64,000 nt of DNA from Martinezella rhizogenes. GTDB lineage: Bacteria > Pseudomonadota > Alphaproteobacteria > Rhizobiales > Rhizobiaceae. Under the pieces are notes generated by a model, which did not search any database, had not been told where the DNA came from, and was given only the letters and a program-made list of their open reading frames with translations. The position numbers and the translations under genes are program-made. How positions within the stretch are numbered: position 1 is the first letter of the stretch; every line of letters begins with the position of its first letter. This document shows, piece after piece, positions 38,167 through 47,235 of the stretch. The DNA lies in the NCBI RefSeq assembly GCF_027460065.1, contig NZ_JAPYZZ010000001.1, forward strand, positions 942,973-1,006,972, given 5' to 3'.

Positions 38167-38817
38167 GTGGTGCACCAATATCTTATCGAACTGACCTCGC
38201 TGATGGCCATTTTCGCTTTCGCAATTGTATCGCCGGGCGCCGACCTTGCGATGGTCATGCGCCAGGCCATGGTGCATGGACGCAAGCAGGCCATCATCAC
38301 AAGCTTCGGCGTCGGAACATCGCTGATGTTCCATGTTACCTATACGATCCTTGGACTTGGCCTCATCATTTCCCAGTCGATTTATCTCTTCAACATCGTC
38401 AAATGGCTCGGTGTTGCCTATCTGATCTATATCGGCATCAAGGCGCTGCGCGCCGGCAAGACCGAATTGCCGACGGCGGAAGGTGGTGAGGACGGCGTTC
38501 GAGCCAAAAGCGACCAGACCGGGCTCAAGGCCTTCACGCTCGGTTTTGCCGCAAACGCGCTCAATCCCAAACCGGTGTTCTTCTTCCTGTCGATCTTTTC
38601 GACGGTGGTTCATGCGCATACGCCTGTTGGCATCAAATTCGGATACGGCCTTGTCATGGCAAGCTGCCTTATCCTGTGGTTCGTTGGCGTCAGCCTGTTC
38701 ATGACGACGCCGCGCATGCGCGCCGCATTTCAGCGCGCCAGCCAATGGATCGACCGCACCAGTGGCGTGGTCTTCATCGCTCTCGGTATAAAACTCGCAA
38801 CGGAAAAAGCGGCCTGA
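38167..38817 (+). CDS. LysE family transporter
   Basis: The protein of about 216 residues has five to six membrane segments and the family signature VSPGADLAMVMRQAM near the N-terminus, plus ALNPKPVFFFLSIF mid-protein. It likely exports an amino acid or metabolite. No ATG fits; GTG 38167 or 38170 follows GAGG at 38157-38160, which overlaps the MAPEG stop, so the two genes are coupled. An open frame to 38029 runs through the MAPEG gene and is rejected. Confidence 0.82.
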   Translation: MVHQYLIELTSLMAIFAFAIVSPGADLAMVMRQAMVHGRKQAIITSFGVGTSLMFHVTYTILGLGLIISQSIYLFNIVKWLGVAYLIYIGIKALRAGKTELPTAEGGEDGVRAKSDQTGLKAFTLGFAANALNPKPVFFFLSIFSTVVHAHTPVGIKFGYGLVMASCLILWFVGVSLFMTTPRMRAAFQRASQWIDRTSGVVFIALGIKLATEKAA

Positions 38818-38884
38818 GTTTCAGGTCAAATGGAAGCAGGGCTATGATCCGGTATCTTGCCCGACATCAATCAGGAAAACGAAC

Positions 38885-40291
38885 ATGGCATATGATGTAG
38901 TTGTAATCGGCACAGGCCCCGGCGGTTATGTTTGCGCGGTCAAGGCGGCACAACTGGGCCTAAAGGTCGCTGTTATCGAAAAGCGCGCGACCTATGGCGG
39001 CACCTGCCTCAATGTCGGCTGCATTCCCTCGAAGGCGCTGCTGCACGCATCTGAAACCTTCGCGCATGTCGCCCATGGTGTCGATTCGCTCGGTATCGAA
39101 GTCGCCGCACCGAAGCTCAACCTTGAAAAGATGATGGGCCACAAGGACGGCGTGGTGAAGGCCAATGTCGACGGCGTGGCATTCCTGTTCAAGAAGAACA
39201 AGATCGATGCCTTCCAGGGCACCGGCAAGGTGGTTTCCGCCGGCAAAGTTTCCGTCACCAACGACAAGGGCGAGACCCAGGAAATCGAGGCGAAGAACAT
39301 CGTCATCGCCACCGGTTCTGACGTTGCCGGCATTCCAGGCGTTCAGGTCGATATCGATGAAAGCGTCATCGTGTCCTCTACCGGTGCGATCGCTCTTTCC
39401 AAGGTTCCGGAAAAGCTGATTGTCGTTGGTGGTGGCGTCATCGGCCTCGAGCTTGGTTCGGTCTGGTCGCGTCTCGGCGCCAAGGTGACCGTGGTCGAAT
39501 ATCTCGACAATATTCTCGGTGGCATGGATGGTGAAGTTTCCAAGCAGTCCCAGCGTCTGCTGGCCAAGCAGGGTCTCGATTTCAAGCTCGGCGCAAAGGT
39601 AACGGCCGTTGAAAAGACCGCTGCCGGCGCAAAGGTCGTGTTCGAGCCGGTCAAGGGCGGCGCTGCCGAAACGCTGGAAGCAAACGTCGTGCTGATCTCA
39701 ACCGGCCGTAAGCCCTATACCGAAGGTCTCGGCCTTGCGGAAGCCGGCGTCGTGCTGGACAGCCGTGGCCGCGTCGAAATAGACGGCCACTACAAGACCA
39801 ATGTCGATGGCATCTACGCGATTGGCGATGTGGTGAAGGGCCCGATGCTGGCGCACAAGGCGGAAGACGAAGGCGTTGCGCTTGCTGAAATTCTCGCCGG
39901 TCAGCGCGGCCATGTGAATTACGACGTCATTCCGGCGGTCGTTTATACCCAGCCGGAAATCGCCTCCGTCGGCAAGACCGAAGAGGAACTGAAAGCTGCT
40001 GGCATCGCCTACAAGGTCGGCAAGTTCCCCTTCACCGCCAATGGTCGCGCCCGCGCCATGCAGGTGACGGATGGTTTCGTGAAAATCCTTGCCGACAAGG
40101 AAACCGACCGAGTTCTCGGCGGTCACATCGTCGGCTTCGGCGCTGGCGAAATGATCCACGAAATCACCGTGCTGATGGAGTTCGGCGGTTCTTCGGAAGA
40201 TCTCGGCCGCACCTGCCACGCGCATCCGACCATGTCGGAAGCCGTGAAGGAAGCAGCACTTGCCACCTTCTTCAAGCCGATCCACATGTGA
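38885..40291 (+). CDS. lpdA: Dihydrolipoyl dehydrogenase (E3)
   Basis: The 468-residue flavoprotein reoxidises the lipoyl groups of E2 with NAD. FAD motif GTGPGGYVCA (9-18), redox-active cysteines in GGTCLNVGCIPSK (Cys41, Cys46), the NAD motif VGGGVIGLELG and the catalytic His in HAHPTMSEA are all present. It completes the 2-oxoglutarate dehydrogenase complex encoded upstream and may also serve other complexes. It has its own terminator. Confidence 0.97.
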   Translation: MAYDVVVIGTGPGGYVCAVKAAQLGLKVAVIEKRATYGGTCLNVGCIPSKALLHASETFAHVAHGVDSLGIEVAAPKLNLEKMMGHKDGVVKANVDGVAFLFKKNKIDAFQGTGKVVSAGKVSVTNDKGETQEIEAKNIVIATGSDVAGIPGVQVDIDESVIVSSTGAIALSKVPEKLIVVGGGVIGLELGSVWSRLGAKVTVVEYLDNILGGMDGEVSKQSQRLLAKQGLDFKLGAKVTAVEKTAAGAKVVFEPVKGGAAETLEANVVLISTGRKPYTEGLGLAEAGVVLDSRGRVEIDGHYKTNVDGIYAIGDVVKGPMLAHKAEDEGVALAEILAGQRGHVNYDVIPAVVYTQPEIASVGKTEEELKAAGIAYKVGKFPFTANGRARAMQVTDGFVKILADKETDRVLGGHIVGFGAGEMIHEITVLMEFGGSSEDLGRTCHAHPTMSEAVKEAALATFFKPIHM

Positions 40292-40338
40292 TCGGCGTTT
40301 GAGCCTGACGCTCAAATATTAAATTTCAGTCATCTGTT

Positions 40339-40371
40339 AAACCCCGGCTTGCCATGCAGGCCGGGGTTTTT
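40339..40371 (+). terminator. Intrinsic terminator of lpdA
   Basis: aaaccccggc (40339-40348) pairs with gccggggttt (40360-40369), followed by T's to 40371. It lies 48 bases after the lpdA stop. Confidence 0.93.
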
Positions 40372-40418
40372 CATACTCGCGCCATAGCCTGTCTAACCTT
40401 TTGATAAAAGGCAATAAA

Positions 40419-40919
40419 ATGGCATATTCCAGTCAAGTTTCCTTCTCCGTTCCGCAGCGTGTCATTCACTGGGCAATGGCGCTTCTGATCTTCTTCAATC
40501 TGCTGTTTCCCGACGCCATGGCCCATGCCTACCGGCTGATGCGGCGGGGTGAGACGCTGACGCCGGACCAGATTTCGTCGGCCAATATCCATGCCTATGT
40601 CGGCTTCGCCATTCTGCTGCTTGCGGTTCTGCGCCTCTGTCTGCGCTTTTTCCAGGGTGTGCCGCCGCATCCAGCCCAAGAACCTCGGCCGTTTCAGATT
40701 GCCGCGAAGGTAGCGCATTTCACTTTCTACGCCCTGTTCTTCGTCCTGCCGCTATCCGGCATCGCCGCTTATTATTTCGGGATTCAAGCGGCAGGGCAGC
40801 TGCATTCCGGCCCGTTCAAGGTGTTGATGTGGGTGTTGATCGCCGGCCATGTCGCCGCCGTTCTGGTTCACCAGTTCTACTGGCGCACCAATGTCTTGAA
40901 GCGCATGACGCATGGCTAG
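40419..40919 (+). CDS. Cytochrome b561
   Basis: This 166-residue inner-membrane dihaem protein is related to CybB and oxidises quinol or handles superoxide in related bacteria. It has four hydrophobic segments with the haem histidines in VIHWAMAL, NIHAYVGF, AHFTFYALFF and VLVHQFYWRTNVLKRM. The start is ATG 40419 after AAAAGG; the upstream TTG at 40401 is not preferred. It is probably a single gene or in a pair with the next gene, whose frame starts close to its stop. Confidence 0.92.
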   Translation: MAYSSQVSFSVPQRVIHWAMALLIFFNLLFPDAMAHAYRLMRRGETLTPDQISSANIHAYVGFAILLLAVLRLCLRFFQGVPPHPAQEPRPFQIAAKVAHFTFYALFFVLPLSGIAAYYFGIQAAGQLHSGPFKVLMWVLIAGHVAAVLVHQFYWRTNVLKRMTHG

Positions 40920-41004
40920 GGTCCGAGCGGCGGTTTGTCGCGTTCCCGCCCCGTTGGAAAAAGAGGAGGATGGCCTTGCCGCACCGGGCGGCTGGGGTAC
41001 AGGG

Positions 41005-41493
41005 ATGCGAAACAGCGAAGACATATTGCCGGGCGCCGGCTGGTGCGATCGCTTTCAGGGAGAGATGATGAGACCGGGAATGACCTCGCTCGATGTGAGC
41101 AGGCTTCTTCTCGATCATCCTCCGGCATGGATTAGCGGGCTGATGGTACTTCGAAACCGCGTCGTTTCGCTTTTTGGCTTAAAAACGGTCGAGTTGGTGG
41201 CCGGCGCTTCGGCGGGCGGATTTCCGATTCTGTCCTCCAGCCGGGAGCGGACCGTGCTGGGCTTTGACGACCGCCATCTCGATTTCCGGATCGCCGTTGA
41301 CCTGGAAGAACAGGAAAGCCGCCAGCTGGTGAGTGTCACCACCCTCGTGCGGCGCAAGAACGTGTTCGGTAGGCTCTACCTTCTTGCCGTCGGCCCGTTT
41401 CACCGTCGTATCGTGCCGGCGACGATGCGGCCGTTCTGCACCGATGTCCGGCCTGTCAGCACCCAGACTGCGTGGTTCAGTCGACCCGCGTGA
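41005..41493 (+). CDS. DUF2867 domain protein
   Basis: The protein of about 162 residues matches the DUF2867 pattern: LPGAGWCDRF near the start, PPAWISGLMVLRNRVVSLFGLK, then the HLDFRIAVDL sheet and VTTLVRRKNVFGRLYL-AVGPFHR at the end. The function is unknown. The frame is open from 40912 (overlapping the cytochrome stop) but the first 31 residues are not family-like, so I choose ATG 41005 with GGGG about 8 bases before. Its 3' end overlaps the convergent TraB-family gene by 17 bases. Confidence 0.78.
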   Translation: MRNSEDILPGAGWCDRFQGEMMRPGMTSLDVSRLLLDHPPAWISGLMVLRNRVVSLFGLKTVELVAGASAGGFPILSSSRERTVLGFDDRHLDFRIAVDLEEQESRQLVSVTTLVRRKNVFGRLYLLAVGPFHRRIVPATMRPFCTDVRPVSTQTAWFSRPA

Positions 41494-42574
41494 GCATAAA
41501 ACCCTCTGCGCGCAGCAGTTCGACAAGGCCTTCCTCACCAGGCAGATGCAGCGCGCCGACGGCCATGAAGACATTGCCCTTGGCAAGCTCAGGGGTGGCC
41601 CTATCAGCCATGACATGGTTGCGGTCGGTGATGATGCGCTGTTCGAAGGCGGCGTAGCCCTGTTCGCTTTCCGCTGCTGTCTTTTTGGGGTCGATGCTTT
41701 TCAGCATGGGCATGGTCATGCCGATATCGCCTGCGACATAGAGATCGGTCATGGTCGTCATGACGTCATCCATGCGGTCGCCGAGTTCCAACGTTTCTAT
41801 CAGCGCCTGCAGATGAAACTCCATTGGCAACTCGGACATGGCCGTCAGCTGCTCGACCATGGTTTCAAGGCCGACAAGTCGTTTTCCGTCCGCAATCGCG
41901 TCTTCGGCCAGCTTCTTGTCGAGAAAGGAGAGGCCGGTTGCCTTGCGGGCGAACTCGCAGGCGGGCAGGGCGACGAAACTCGAAAGCATCCAGGGCTTCA
42001 TACGCGAAACCGCATTCAGCGGAATGCCGCGCTCTTTCAGGCCTTTTTCGAGACGCGAAACATTTTCGGGCGACAGGATGTCGGTGATCGATTTGCCATC
42101 CAGAAACATGGTAAGTTCAGGCTTGCTCAGCAGCGACGCCGCGACCTTCTTGTCGTCGACGATTTCGTCCGACTCCACGATCACAGTCGCGGCCTTTTCG
42201 AAAGCGGGGCTGGCGGCGGTTGGCATTTCCAGAACACGCGGATCGGTGACATGCATGGTGCCGAGAAGATAGGACGGGGCCGTGCCTGCCTTTTCGATGC
42301 GCCAGAAATTGCCCTTGCCGTTCGGAATGGCGGCCGCTTCCTGTTCGATCTTCGCGAAAGCTTGCGGATCGGTCTTGCGCATCTCCACGAGAATGTCGCT
42401 GCCCGAGCAGGTGATTTTCTGCTCTGCGGCCCCCGCTTCATTGAGCGACAGCAAGGTCATGAGCAGAATGGCAACAGCGGTGACATGCAGGGCAGCGAGC
42501 AGCCAGAGCAGCGCGTCGCCGGTCTTGCCCATCAGGGTGGCGGTGAGATTTTGAGGTTTTATCAGGCTGTGCAT
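41477..42574 (-). CDS. TraB/GumN family protein
   Basis: The 365-residue protein has an N-terminal hydrophobic segment (about 20-48, ending AGAAEQK), likely a signal peptide or anchor. Then comes the TraB/GumN domain with YLLGTMHVTDPRV (the GTxH motif) and a later HVMADRATPELAKGNVFMAVGALHLPGEEG (GxxH). The pair is typical of Tiki/TraB metallopeptidase-like proteins, activity unproven here. It follows xerC on the same strand by 80 bases and overlaps the DUF2867 gene 3' end. Confidence 0.85.
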   Translation of the reverse strand: MHSLIKPQNLTATLMGKTGDALLWLLAALHVTAVAILLMTLLSLNEAGAAEQKITCSGSDILVEMRKTDPQAFAKIEQEAAAIPNGKGNFWRIEKAGTAPSYLLGTMHVTDPRVLEMPTAASPAFEKAATVIVESDEIVDDKKVAASLLSKPELTMFLDGKSITDILSPENVSRLEKGLKERGIPLNAVSRMKPWMLSSFVALPACEFARKATGLSFLDKKLAEDAIADGKRLVGLETMVEQLTAMSELPMEFHLQALIETLELGDRMDDVMTTMTDLYVAGDIGMTMPMLKSIDPKKTAAESEQGYAAFEQRIITDRNHVMADRATPELAKGNVFMAVGALHLPGEEGLVELLRAEGFMLTRVD

Positions 42575-42654
42575 CGATCCAATCCGGTTCTTGTTCGCTT
42601 ATAGAACTGTGGTTTGGACGTCTGGTTAATGTTTATGGTTAACCATTTCCTGCT

Positions 42655-43602
42655 TCAGGCGCGTGGGTGGGCGTTATCGTAGATTTCCAGCAATCTTGCG
42701 GTATCGACGCCGGTATAGACCTGCGTGGTGGAGAGGCTCGCATGGCCGAGCAGCTCCTGAATAGTGCGCAGGTCCCCACCGCCGGCCAAAAGATGGGTGG
42801 CGAAGGAATGGCGCAGCGCATGCGGGGTGGCGTTTTCCGGGAGGCCAAAAGCGCCGCGCAGCTTCTGCATTTCGCGCTGGATGATGGCGGGCTGCAGCTT
42901 GCCGCCGCGTGCGCCGAGGAACATTGGTTCATTCGCCGCCAAGGCATAGGGGCAAAGCTTCCTGTAGGCATCGACTGCTTCCGTCACCACTGCGAGCAGC
43001 GGCACTATACGCGTCTTGTTGCCTTTGCCGGTGATGCGCAGGCTGCGGGCGCCGGGCGGAAAATCGGCCGGCGCGAGACCCAGCGCCTCGGAAATGCGCA
43101 GACCGCAGCCATAAAGCAGCGAAAGAACCGCGGCGTTGCGGGCGGCGATCCAGGGTTCTTCGTTCAACTGCGCCTCAGCCGTGGTGATCTTCAGTGCCTG
43201 GCGGTCGGTCAGCGGCTTCGGCAGGGATTTCGGCTGTTTTGGTGCGCGCATGGCGGTGGCGCCGGCCGCATTGACTAATCCCTTTTCCTGCAGGTGGTGC
43301 AGCAACGAGCGCAGTCCCGCCAGATGTCGGCCGAGCGAACGCGCACCGGCGCCTTCCTTGCGTCGGTTGGCCAGAAAGGCGCGCAGATCGACAGGGCGCA
43401 GATCGGCTATATCTCTTATGGCGGCGGGCCTGCCGATATAGCCGGTGAGGAATGTCAGAAACTGACGCGTGTCGCGCTCATAGGCCTCGACGGTGTTGTC
43501 GGCAAGGCGGCGTTCGCCGGCAAGGGTGGTGAGCCAGGACTGGCGCTCGTTCAGGAGATCGAGTTCGGCAAATGTCAGGATTTCGGTCACGCGGCGCTCC
43601 AT
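42655..43602 (-). CDS. xerC: Tyrosine recombinase XerC
   Basis: The 315-residue site-specific recombinase resolves chromosome dimers at dif together with XerD. The N-terminal SAM-like core-binding domain (about 15-110) is followed by the catalytic domain with the R-H-R-H-Y set visible as Arg169 (CGLRISEAL), His261 and Arg264 (HALRH), His287 (LGHAS) and Tyr296 (TQVYT). ATG 43602 gives this numbering; GTG at codon 5 is an alternative. It is divergent from priA, which also serves chromosome maintenance. Confidence 0.93.
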   Translation of the reverse strand: MERRVTEILTFAELDLLNERQSWLTTLAGERRLADNTVEAYERDTRQFLTFLTGYIGRPAAIRDIADLRPVDLRAFLANRRKEGAGARSLGRHLAGLRSLLHHLQEKGLVNAAGATAMRAPKQPKSLPKPLTDRQALKITTAEAQLNEEPWIAARNAAVLSLLYGCGLRISEALGLAPADFPPGARSLRITGKGNKTRIVPLLAVVTEAVDAYRKLCPYALAANEPMFLGARGGKLQPAIIQREMQKLRGAFGLPENATPHALRHSFATHLLAGGGDLRTIQELLGHASLSTTQVYTGVDTARLLEIYDNAHPRA

Positions 43603-43723
43603 TCCATGCCTTGAAACTATGCGCTTATGGTCAGCATTTGGTTAAGAGGTGGACTTTGCCGGACGCGCCCACTACATCCGGGCGGTTTCCTTTTTCCTGT
43701 CGCCGGGGCATGGTCGCCACATC

Positions 43724-45940
43724 ATGGCAAAAGATTCGTCCGATCTGTTTGGGGCTCTGTTCGACCCGCCGTCGCCCACGCGTACGGTGCCCGTTCTCGT
43801 GCCCATGCCGGCGCCCGGGCCCTATAGCTATGCTGTGCCTGAGGATATGGTGGTCGAGACGGGTTCCGTCGTGCAGGTGCCGCTTGGTCCCCGGCAGGTC
43901 TTCGGCGTGGTGTGGGACGATGCCGGAGAGAAGGGCGTCGATCCGAAGAAGCTGCGGCCCATCACCAAAAGTTTCGAGTGCCCGCCGCTGAAGGCGGAGA
44001 TGCGCCGCTTCGTGGACTGGGTTGCCGCCTATACGCTGTCTCCGCCAGGCCTCGTGGCACGCATGGCGCTGCGTGCGCCCGCCGCCTTCGATCCCGAGCC
44101 GATGATTGAGGGCCTGCGACTGACCGAAGGCCGGCCGGAGCGTCTCACCCCCGCCCGCGAACGGGTGATGGAGCTGGCGGCCGAAGGGCATGGCTGGACG
44201 AAAAGCGGGCTTGCCCATGCCGCCGGCGTCTCGACGAGCGTCATCGACGGTCTCGTCAAGCAGGGCGTGTTCGAGACGGTTTTCCTGCCCGCGCCGCCTG
44301 TCGTGGCCGAGCCTGATCCAGACTATGTCGAACCGCGTCTGGAAGGGCCGCAGAAACAGGCCGCTTCGGAGATACTCGAGGATGTGCGCAAGGGCGGTTT
44401 TCATGTCTCGCTGATCGACGGTGTGACCGGGTCGGGCAAGACCGAGGTTTATTTCGAGGCGGTGGCCGAAACGCTTCGTCAGGGCAAGCAGGTCCTTATC
44501 CTGCTGCCGGAAATCGCCCTGACGGCGGCGTTTCTGGAGCGTTTTCAGGATCGTTTCGGCGCGAAACCGGCGGAATGGCATTCGGACCTGTCGCCGCGGA
44601 TGCGCGAGAAGGTCTGGCGGCAGGCGGTAACGGGTGAGGTAAAGGTGGTGGCTGGCGCGCGCTCGGCGCTTTTCCTGCCTTTCGACAATCTCGGTCTTAT
44701 CATTGTCGATGAAGAGCACGACCCGGCCTACAAGCAGGAAGATCGCGTCTTTTATAATGCCCGCGACATGGCTGTGGTGAGGGCGCGTATCGCCGAATTC
44801 CCCGTCGTGCTGGTCTCGGCCACGCCCTCGGTGGAAAGTCAGGTGAACGGCAGCTCCGGCCGGTACAATACCATTCACCTGCATACGCGTTTCGGCGATG
44901 CGGCGATGCCGGACCTGCACCTCGTCGATATGCGCCGCCATCCGCCGGAACGGGGAGGGTTTCTCTCACCTGTCCTGCTGCGCGGTATCGGCAAGACGAT
45001 CGAGAAGGGCGAACAGGCGCTGCTGTTCCTCAATCGCCGCGGTTATGCGCCGCTGACGCTTTGCCGGGTCTGCGGCCACCGTTTCCAGTGCCCGCAATGT
45101 TCCAGCTGGCTGGTGGAACACCGCTTCCGCAATCAATTGCAGTGTCACCAGTGCGGGCATAACGAGCCGACACCCGATCATTGCCCGGAATGCGGAACTT
45201 TCGATCATCTGGTCGCCTGCGGGCCGGGGGTGGAGCGCATTGCCGAGGAGGTGGAGAAACATTTTCCCGAGGCCCGCACCATCGTGCTTTCCTCCGATCT
45301 CATGGGCGTCAAGCGGCTGCGGCTGGAGCTGGAGGCCATCGTCAAGGGCGAGGCCGATATCGTCATCGGTACGCAGCTGGTCGCCAAGGGGCATAACTTC
45401 CCGCTGATGACGCTTGTCGGCATAGTCGATGCCGATCTCGGCCTTGCCAATGGCGATCCGCGCGCGGCGGAGCGGACGTTCCAGCTGCTCTCGCAGGTGA
45501 CCGGTCGTGCCGGGCGCACGGGTTTGAAGAGCCATGGTCTTCTGCAGACCTATCAGCCACAACATCCTGTCATGCAGGCCATCGTTTCGGGTGATGCTTC
45601 GGCCTTTTACGAAAGGGAGATCGTGGAGCGGGAAAAGGCCGTTCTGCCGCCCTTCGGCCGGCTCGCCTCAATCATCGTCTCCGCCGATACGCGTGGGGAG
45701 GCCGAAACTCATGCGCGTGGTCTAAGGGCCGCCGCGCCGCAGGTCACCGGCATCATGCTGCTTGGCCCGGCGGAAGCGCCGCTGGCGCTGATCCGTGGCC
45801 GTCACCGTTTTCGGTTGCTGGTGCACGGGCGGCGCAATTCGGACATGCAGTCTTTTCTCCGTACATTGCTGGCCAATGGTCCGAAGGAACGGGGCAGCGT
45901 GCATGTACAGCTCGATATCGATCCGCAAAGTTTCCTTTGA
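43724..45940 (+). CDS. priA: Primosomal replication restart helicase PriA
   Basis: The 738-residue superfamily 2 helicase reloads the replisome at collapsed forks. The N-terminal 3'-DNA-binding domain is followed by Walker A GVTGSGKT (233-240), the DEEH box, a zinc-binding insertion starting with Cys447 (CRVCGHRFQCPQCS, then CHQCGH and CPECG) and helicase motifs GTQLVAKGHNFP and QVTGRAGR. The start is set at ATG 43724; earlier codons to 43649 are not conserved. There is no tail fusion. Confidence 0.96.
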   Translation: MAKDSSDLFGALFDPPSPTRTVPVLVPMPAPGPYSYAVPEDMVVETGSVVQVPLGPRQVFGVVWDDAGEKGVDPKKLRPITKSFECPPLKAEMRRFVDWVAAYTLSPPGLVARMALRAPAAFDPEPMIEGLRLTEGRPERLTPARERVMELAAEGHGWTKSGLAHAAGVSTSVIDGLVKQGVFETVFLPAPPVVAEPDPDYVEPRLEGPQKQAASEILEDVRKGGFHVSLIDGVTGSGKTEVYFEAVAETLRQGKQVLILLPEIALTAAFLERFQDRFGAKPAEWHSDLSPRMREKVWRQAVTGEVKVVAGARSALFLPFDNLGLIIVDEEHDPAYKQEDRVFYNARDMAVVRARIAEFPVVLVSATPSVESQVNGSSGRYNTIHLHTRFGDAAMPDLHLVDMRRHPPERGGFLSPVLLRGIGKTIEKGEQALLFLNRRGYAPLTLCRVCGHRFQCPQCSSWLVEHRFRNQLQCHQCGHNEPTPDHCPECGTFDHLVACGPGVERIAEEVEKHFPEARTIVLSSDLMGVKRLRLELEAIVKGEADIVIGTQLVAKGHNFPLMTLVGIVDADLGLANGDPRAAERTFQLLSQVTGRAGRTGLKSHGLLQTYQPQHPVMQAIVSGDASAFYEREIVEREKAVLPPFGRLASIIVSADTRGEAETHARGLRAAAPQVTGIMLLGPAEAPLALIRGRHRFRLLVHGRRNSDMQSFLRTLLANGPKERGSVHVQLDIDPQSFL

Positions 45941-46020
45941 ACTTTGCCAAAGAGGGCGTTTTCCCGTTGTCATGACCGTGTCATAACGCGAGCGAACAAC
46001 ACAATGATTTGGGGAACGAG

Positions 46021-46407
46021 ATGGAGTTTTATTTTCCGGCCGAATTCGGCGAGCAACTGGCCTTCGGTGCGGCGGTGGTATCAGCCATCATCGGCCTGTT
46101 TTTCATGTTTGCGCCGGGGTTGACGCTTCGTGCCTTCGGTCTGCAGCCTGCCGGCGAGCGCAGGGATGGTTATGCGCTGGCGCGCTCGTCGCTCGCCGGC
46201 TTTTATCTTGGTCTCGGTGCGGCCGCGCTGCTTCTCGCCCAGCCCATGGTCTATCTCGCCTTTGGTGCGGCATTCGGCCTCAGCGTCTTCGGCGGCATTC
46301 TCTCCATACTGTCGGATGGTGGCGCAACCATGCGGAATTTCTTACTTCTGGTTGTGCACTTTCTGCTGTCCGCACTCGCGTTGAGCTATGTCTTCGGGCT
46401 GGTCTGA
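46021..46407 (+). CDS. Small integral membrane protein of unknown function
   Basis: The 128-residue protein has four hydrophobic segments (about residues 15-35, 55-72, 75-92 and 105-126) joined by short loops; the first loop contains LRAFGLQPAGERRDGYALARS. It resembles the general layout of four-helix DUF4345-type proteins, but I cannot assign a family with confidence. ATG 46021 follows GGGGAACGAG; a TTG 12 bases earlier is not preferred. It sits between priA and the ATP synthase genes with no clear partner. Confidence 0.72.
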   Translation: MEFYFPAEFGEQLAFGAAVVSAIIGLFFMFAPGLTLRAFGLQPAGERRDGYALARSSLAGFYLGLGAAALLLAQPMVYLAFGAAFGLSVFGGILSILSDGGATMRNFLLLVVHFLLSALALSYVFGLV

Positions 46408-46481
46408 AGCGGGCTTTTTGGCATTTGTGCCGCAGATGCGCCGCATCCTGAGCGAAAACGGAAAATTTAAACGCATTCCCC

Positions 46482-46509
46482 CTTGCCCAAACGGCGCTTT
46501 CCGCTATTA
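46482..46509 (+). promoter_or_regulatory. Candidate promoter of the atpHAGDC operon
   Basis: CTTGCC (46482-46487) and CTATTA (46504-46509) are spaced by 16 bases and resemble the alphaproteobacterial housekeeping consensus (CTTGAC and CTATAT). The start would be near 46516, giving a leader of about 150 bases before atpH. Confidence 0.4.
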
Positions 46510-46596
46510 CGCGTGTTGCGAGTCCCGGCGTCCTATGCTAGACGGACCGCGAAATTGGGAAAAGGCAGGGGGGAATTCCGGTCTTTTTCGGGGAAA

Positions 46597-46611
46597 TTGA
46601 AACGATTTCAA
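46597..46611. promoter_or_regulatory. 15-bp dyad TTGAAA-cga-TTTCAA before atpH
   Basis: Perfect 6-bp arms around cga lie 57 bases upstream of the atpH start, inside the proposed leader. It may be an operator downstream of the promoter or a leader element. The rest of 46408-46668 shows no open reading frame I believe. Confidence 0.4.
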
Positions 46612-46668
46612 GAATTTGATGCGGTGGAGCCCCATCGCTGATGGTCTTGGACGATTAGCAGGGAAAAA

Positions 46669-47235
46669 GTGCCCGTGGCAGACACCTCCCAGGGAACATC
46701 CGGTGTAGCGGAAAGGTATGCGTCGTCGCTTTTCGAGCTTGCTTTGGAAGCGGGTACGGTCGAAGCGGTTCAGGTCGAACTGGACAAGTTCGGCGCACTT
46801 CTCGACGAAAGCGACGATTTGAAGCGTCTGGTTGCGAGCCCGGTGTTTTCCGCCGAGGATCAGTTCAAGGCAATCACCGCGATCTGCGAAAAGGCCGGCA
46901 TCGTTGGTCTCGCTCTCAATTTCCTCAAGGTTGTTGCGAATAACCGCCGTCTCTTTGCCGTTCCCGGCATGATCCGTGCCTACCGCACCATTGCCGCCGC
47001 CCACCGCGGCGAAATCACCGCCGAGGTTACCTCGGCACATGCGCTCGACGAGGCGCAGGAAACTGAACTGAAAGCGGCGCTGAAGAGCGTTACCGGCAAG
47101 GATGTGACGATTTCCGTTACCGTCGATCCGTCGATCCTCGGTGGTCTGATCGTCAAGGTCGGTTCCCGCCAGATCGATACGTCTCTTCGCACCAAACTTT
47201 CCACCCTTAAGCTTGCACTGAAAGAGGTTGGCTGA
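46669..47235 (+). CDS. atpH: F1 ATP synthase delta subunit
   Basis: The 188-residue stalk protein links F1 to the F0 b subunits. [16 protein letters not shown] is the typical N-terminal helix (OSCP domain), and the C-terminal [22 protein letters not shown] is the conserved family end. The start is GTG 46669 after AGGGAAAAA; GTG 46675 is possible. Stop and atpA start overlap in TGATG. F0 genes (atpB, E, F) are absent here, as usual for Rhizobiales, where they form a separate locus. Confidence 0.95.
   Translation: MPVADTSQGTSGVAERYASSLFELALEAGTVEAVQVELDKFGALLDESDDLKRLVASPVFSAEDQFKAITAICEKAGIVGLALNFLKVVANNRRLFAVPGMIRAYRTIAAAHRGEITAEVTSAHALDEAQETELKAALKSVTGKDVTISVTVDPSILGGLIVKVGSRQIDTSLRTKLSTLKLALKEVG

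Noticed and set aside
42655..43602. Phage or integron integrase
   Set aside because: Length, domain layout and the place next to priA fit the chromosomal XerC; no attachment site or cargo genes are nearby.
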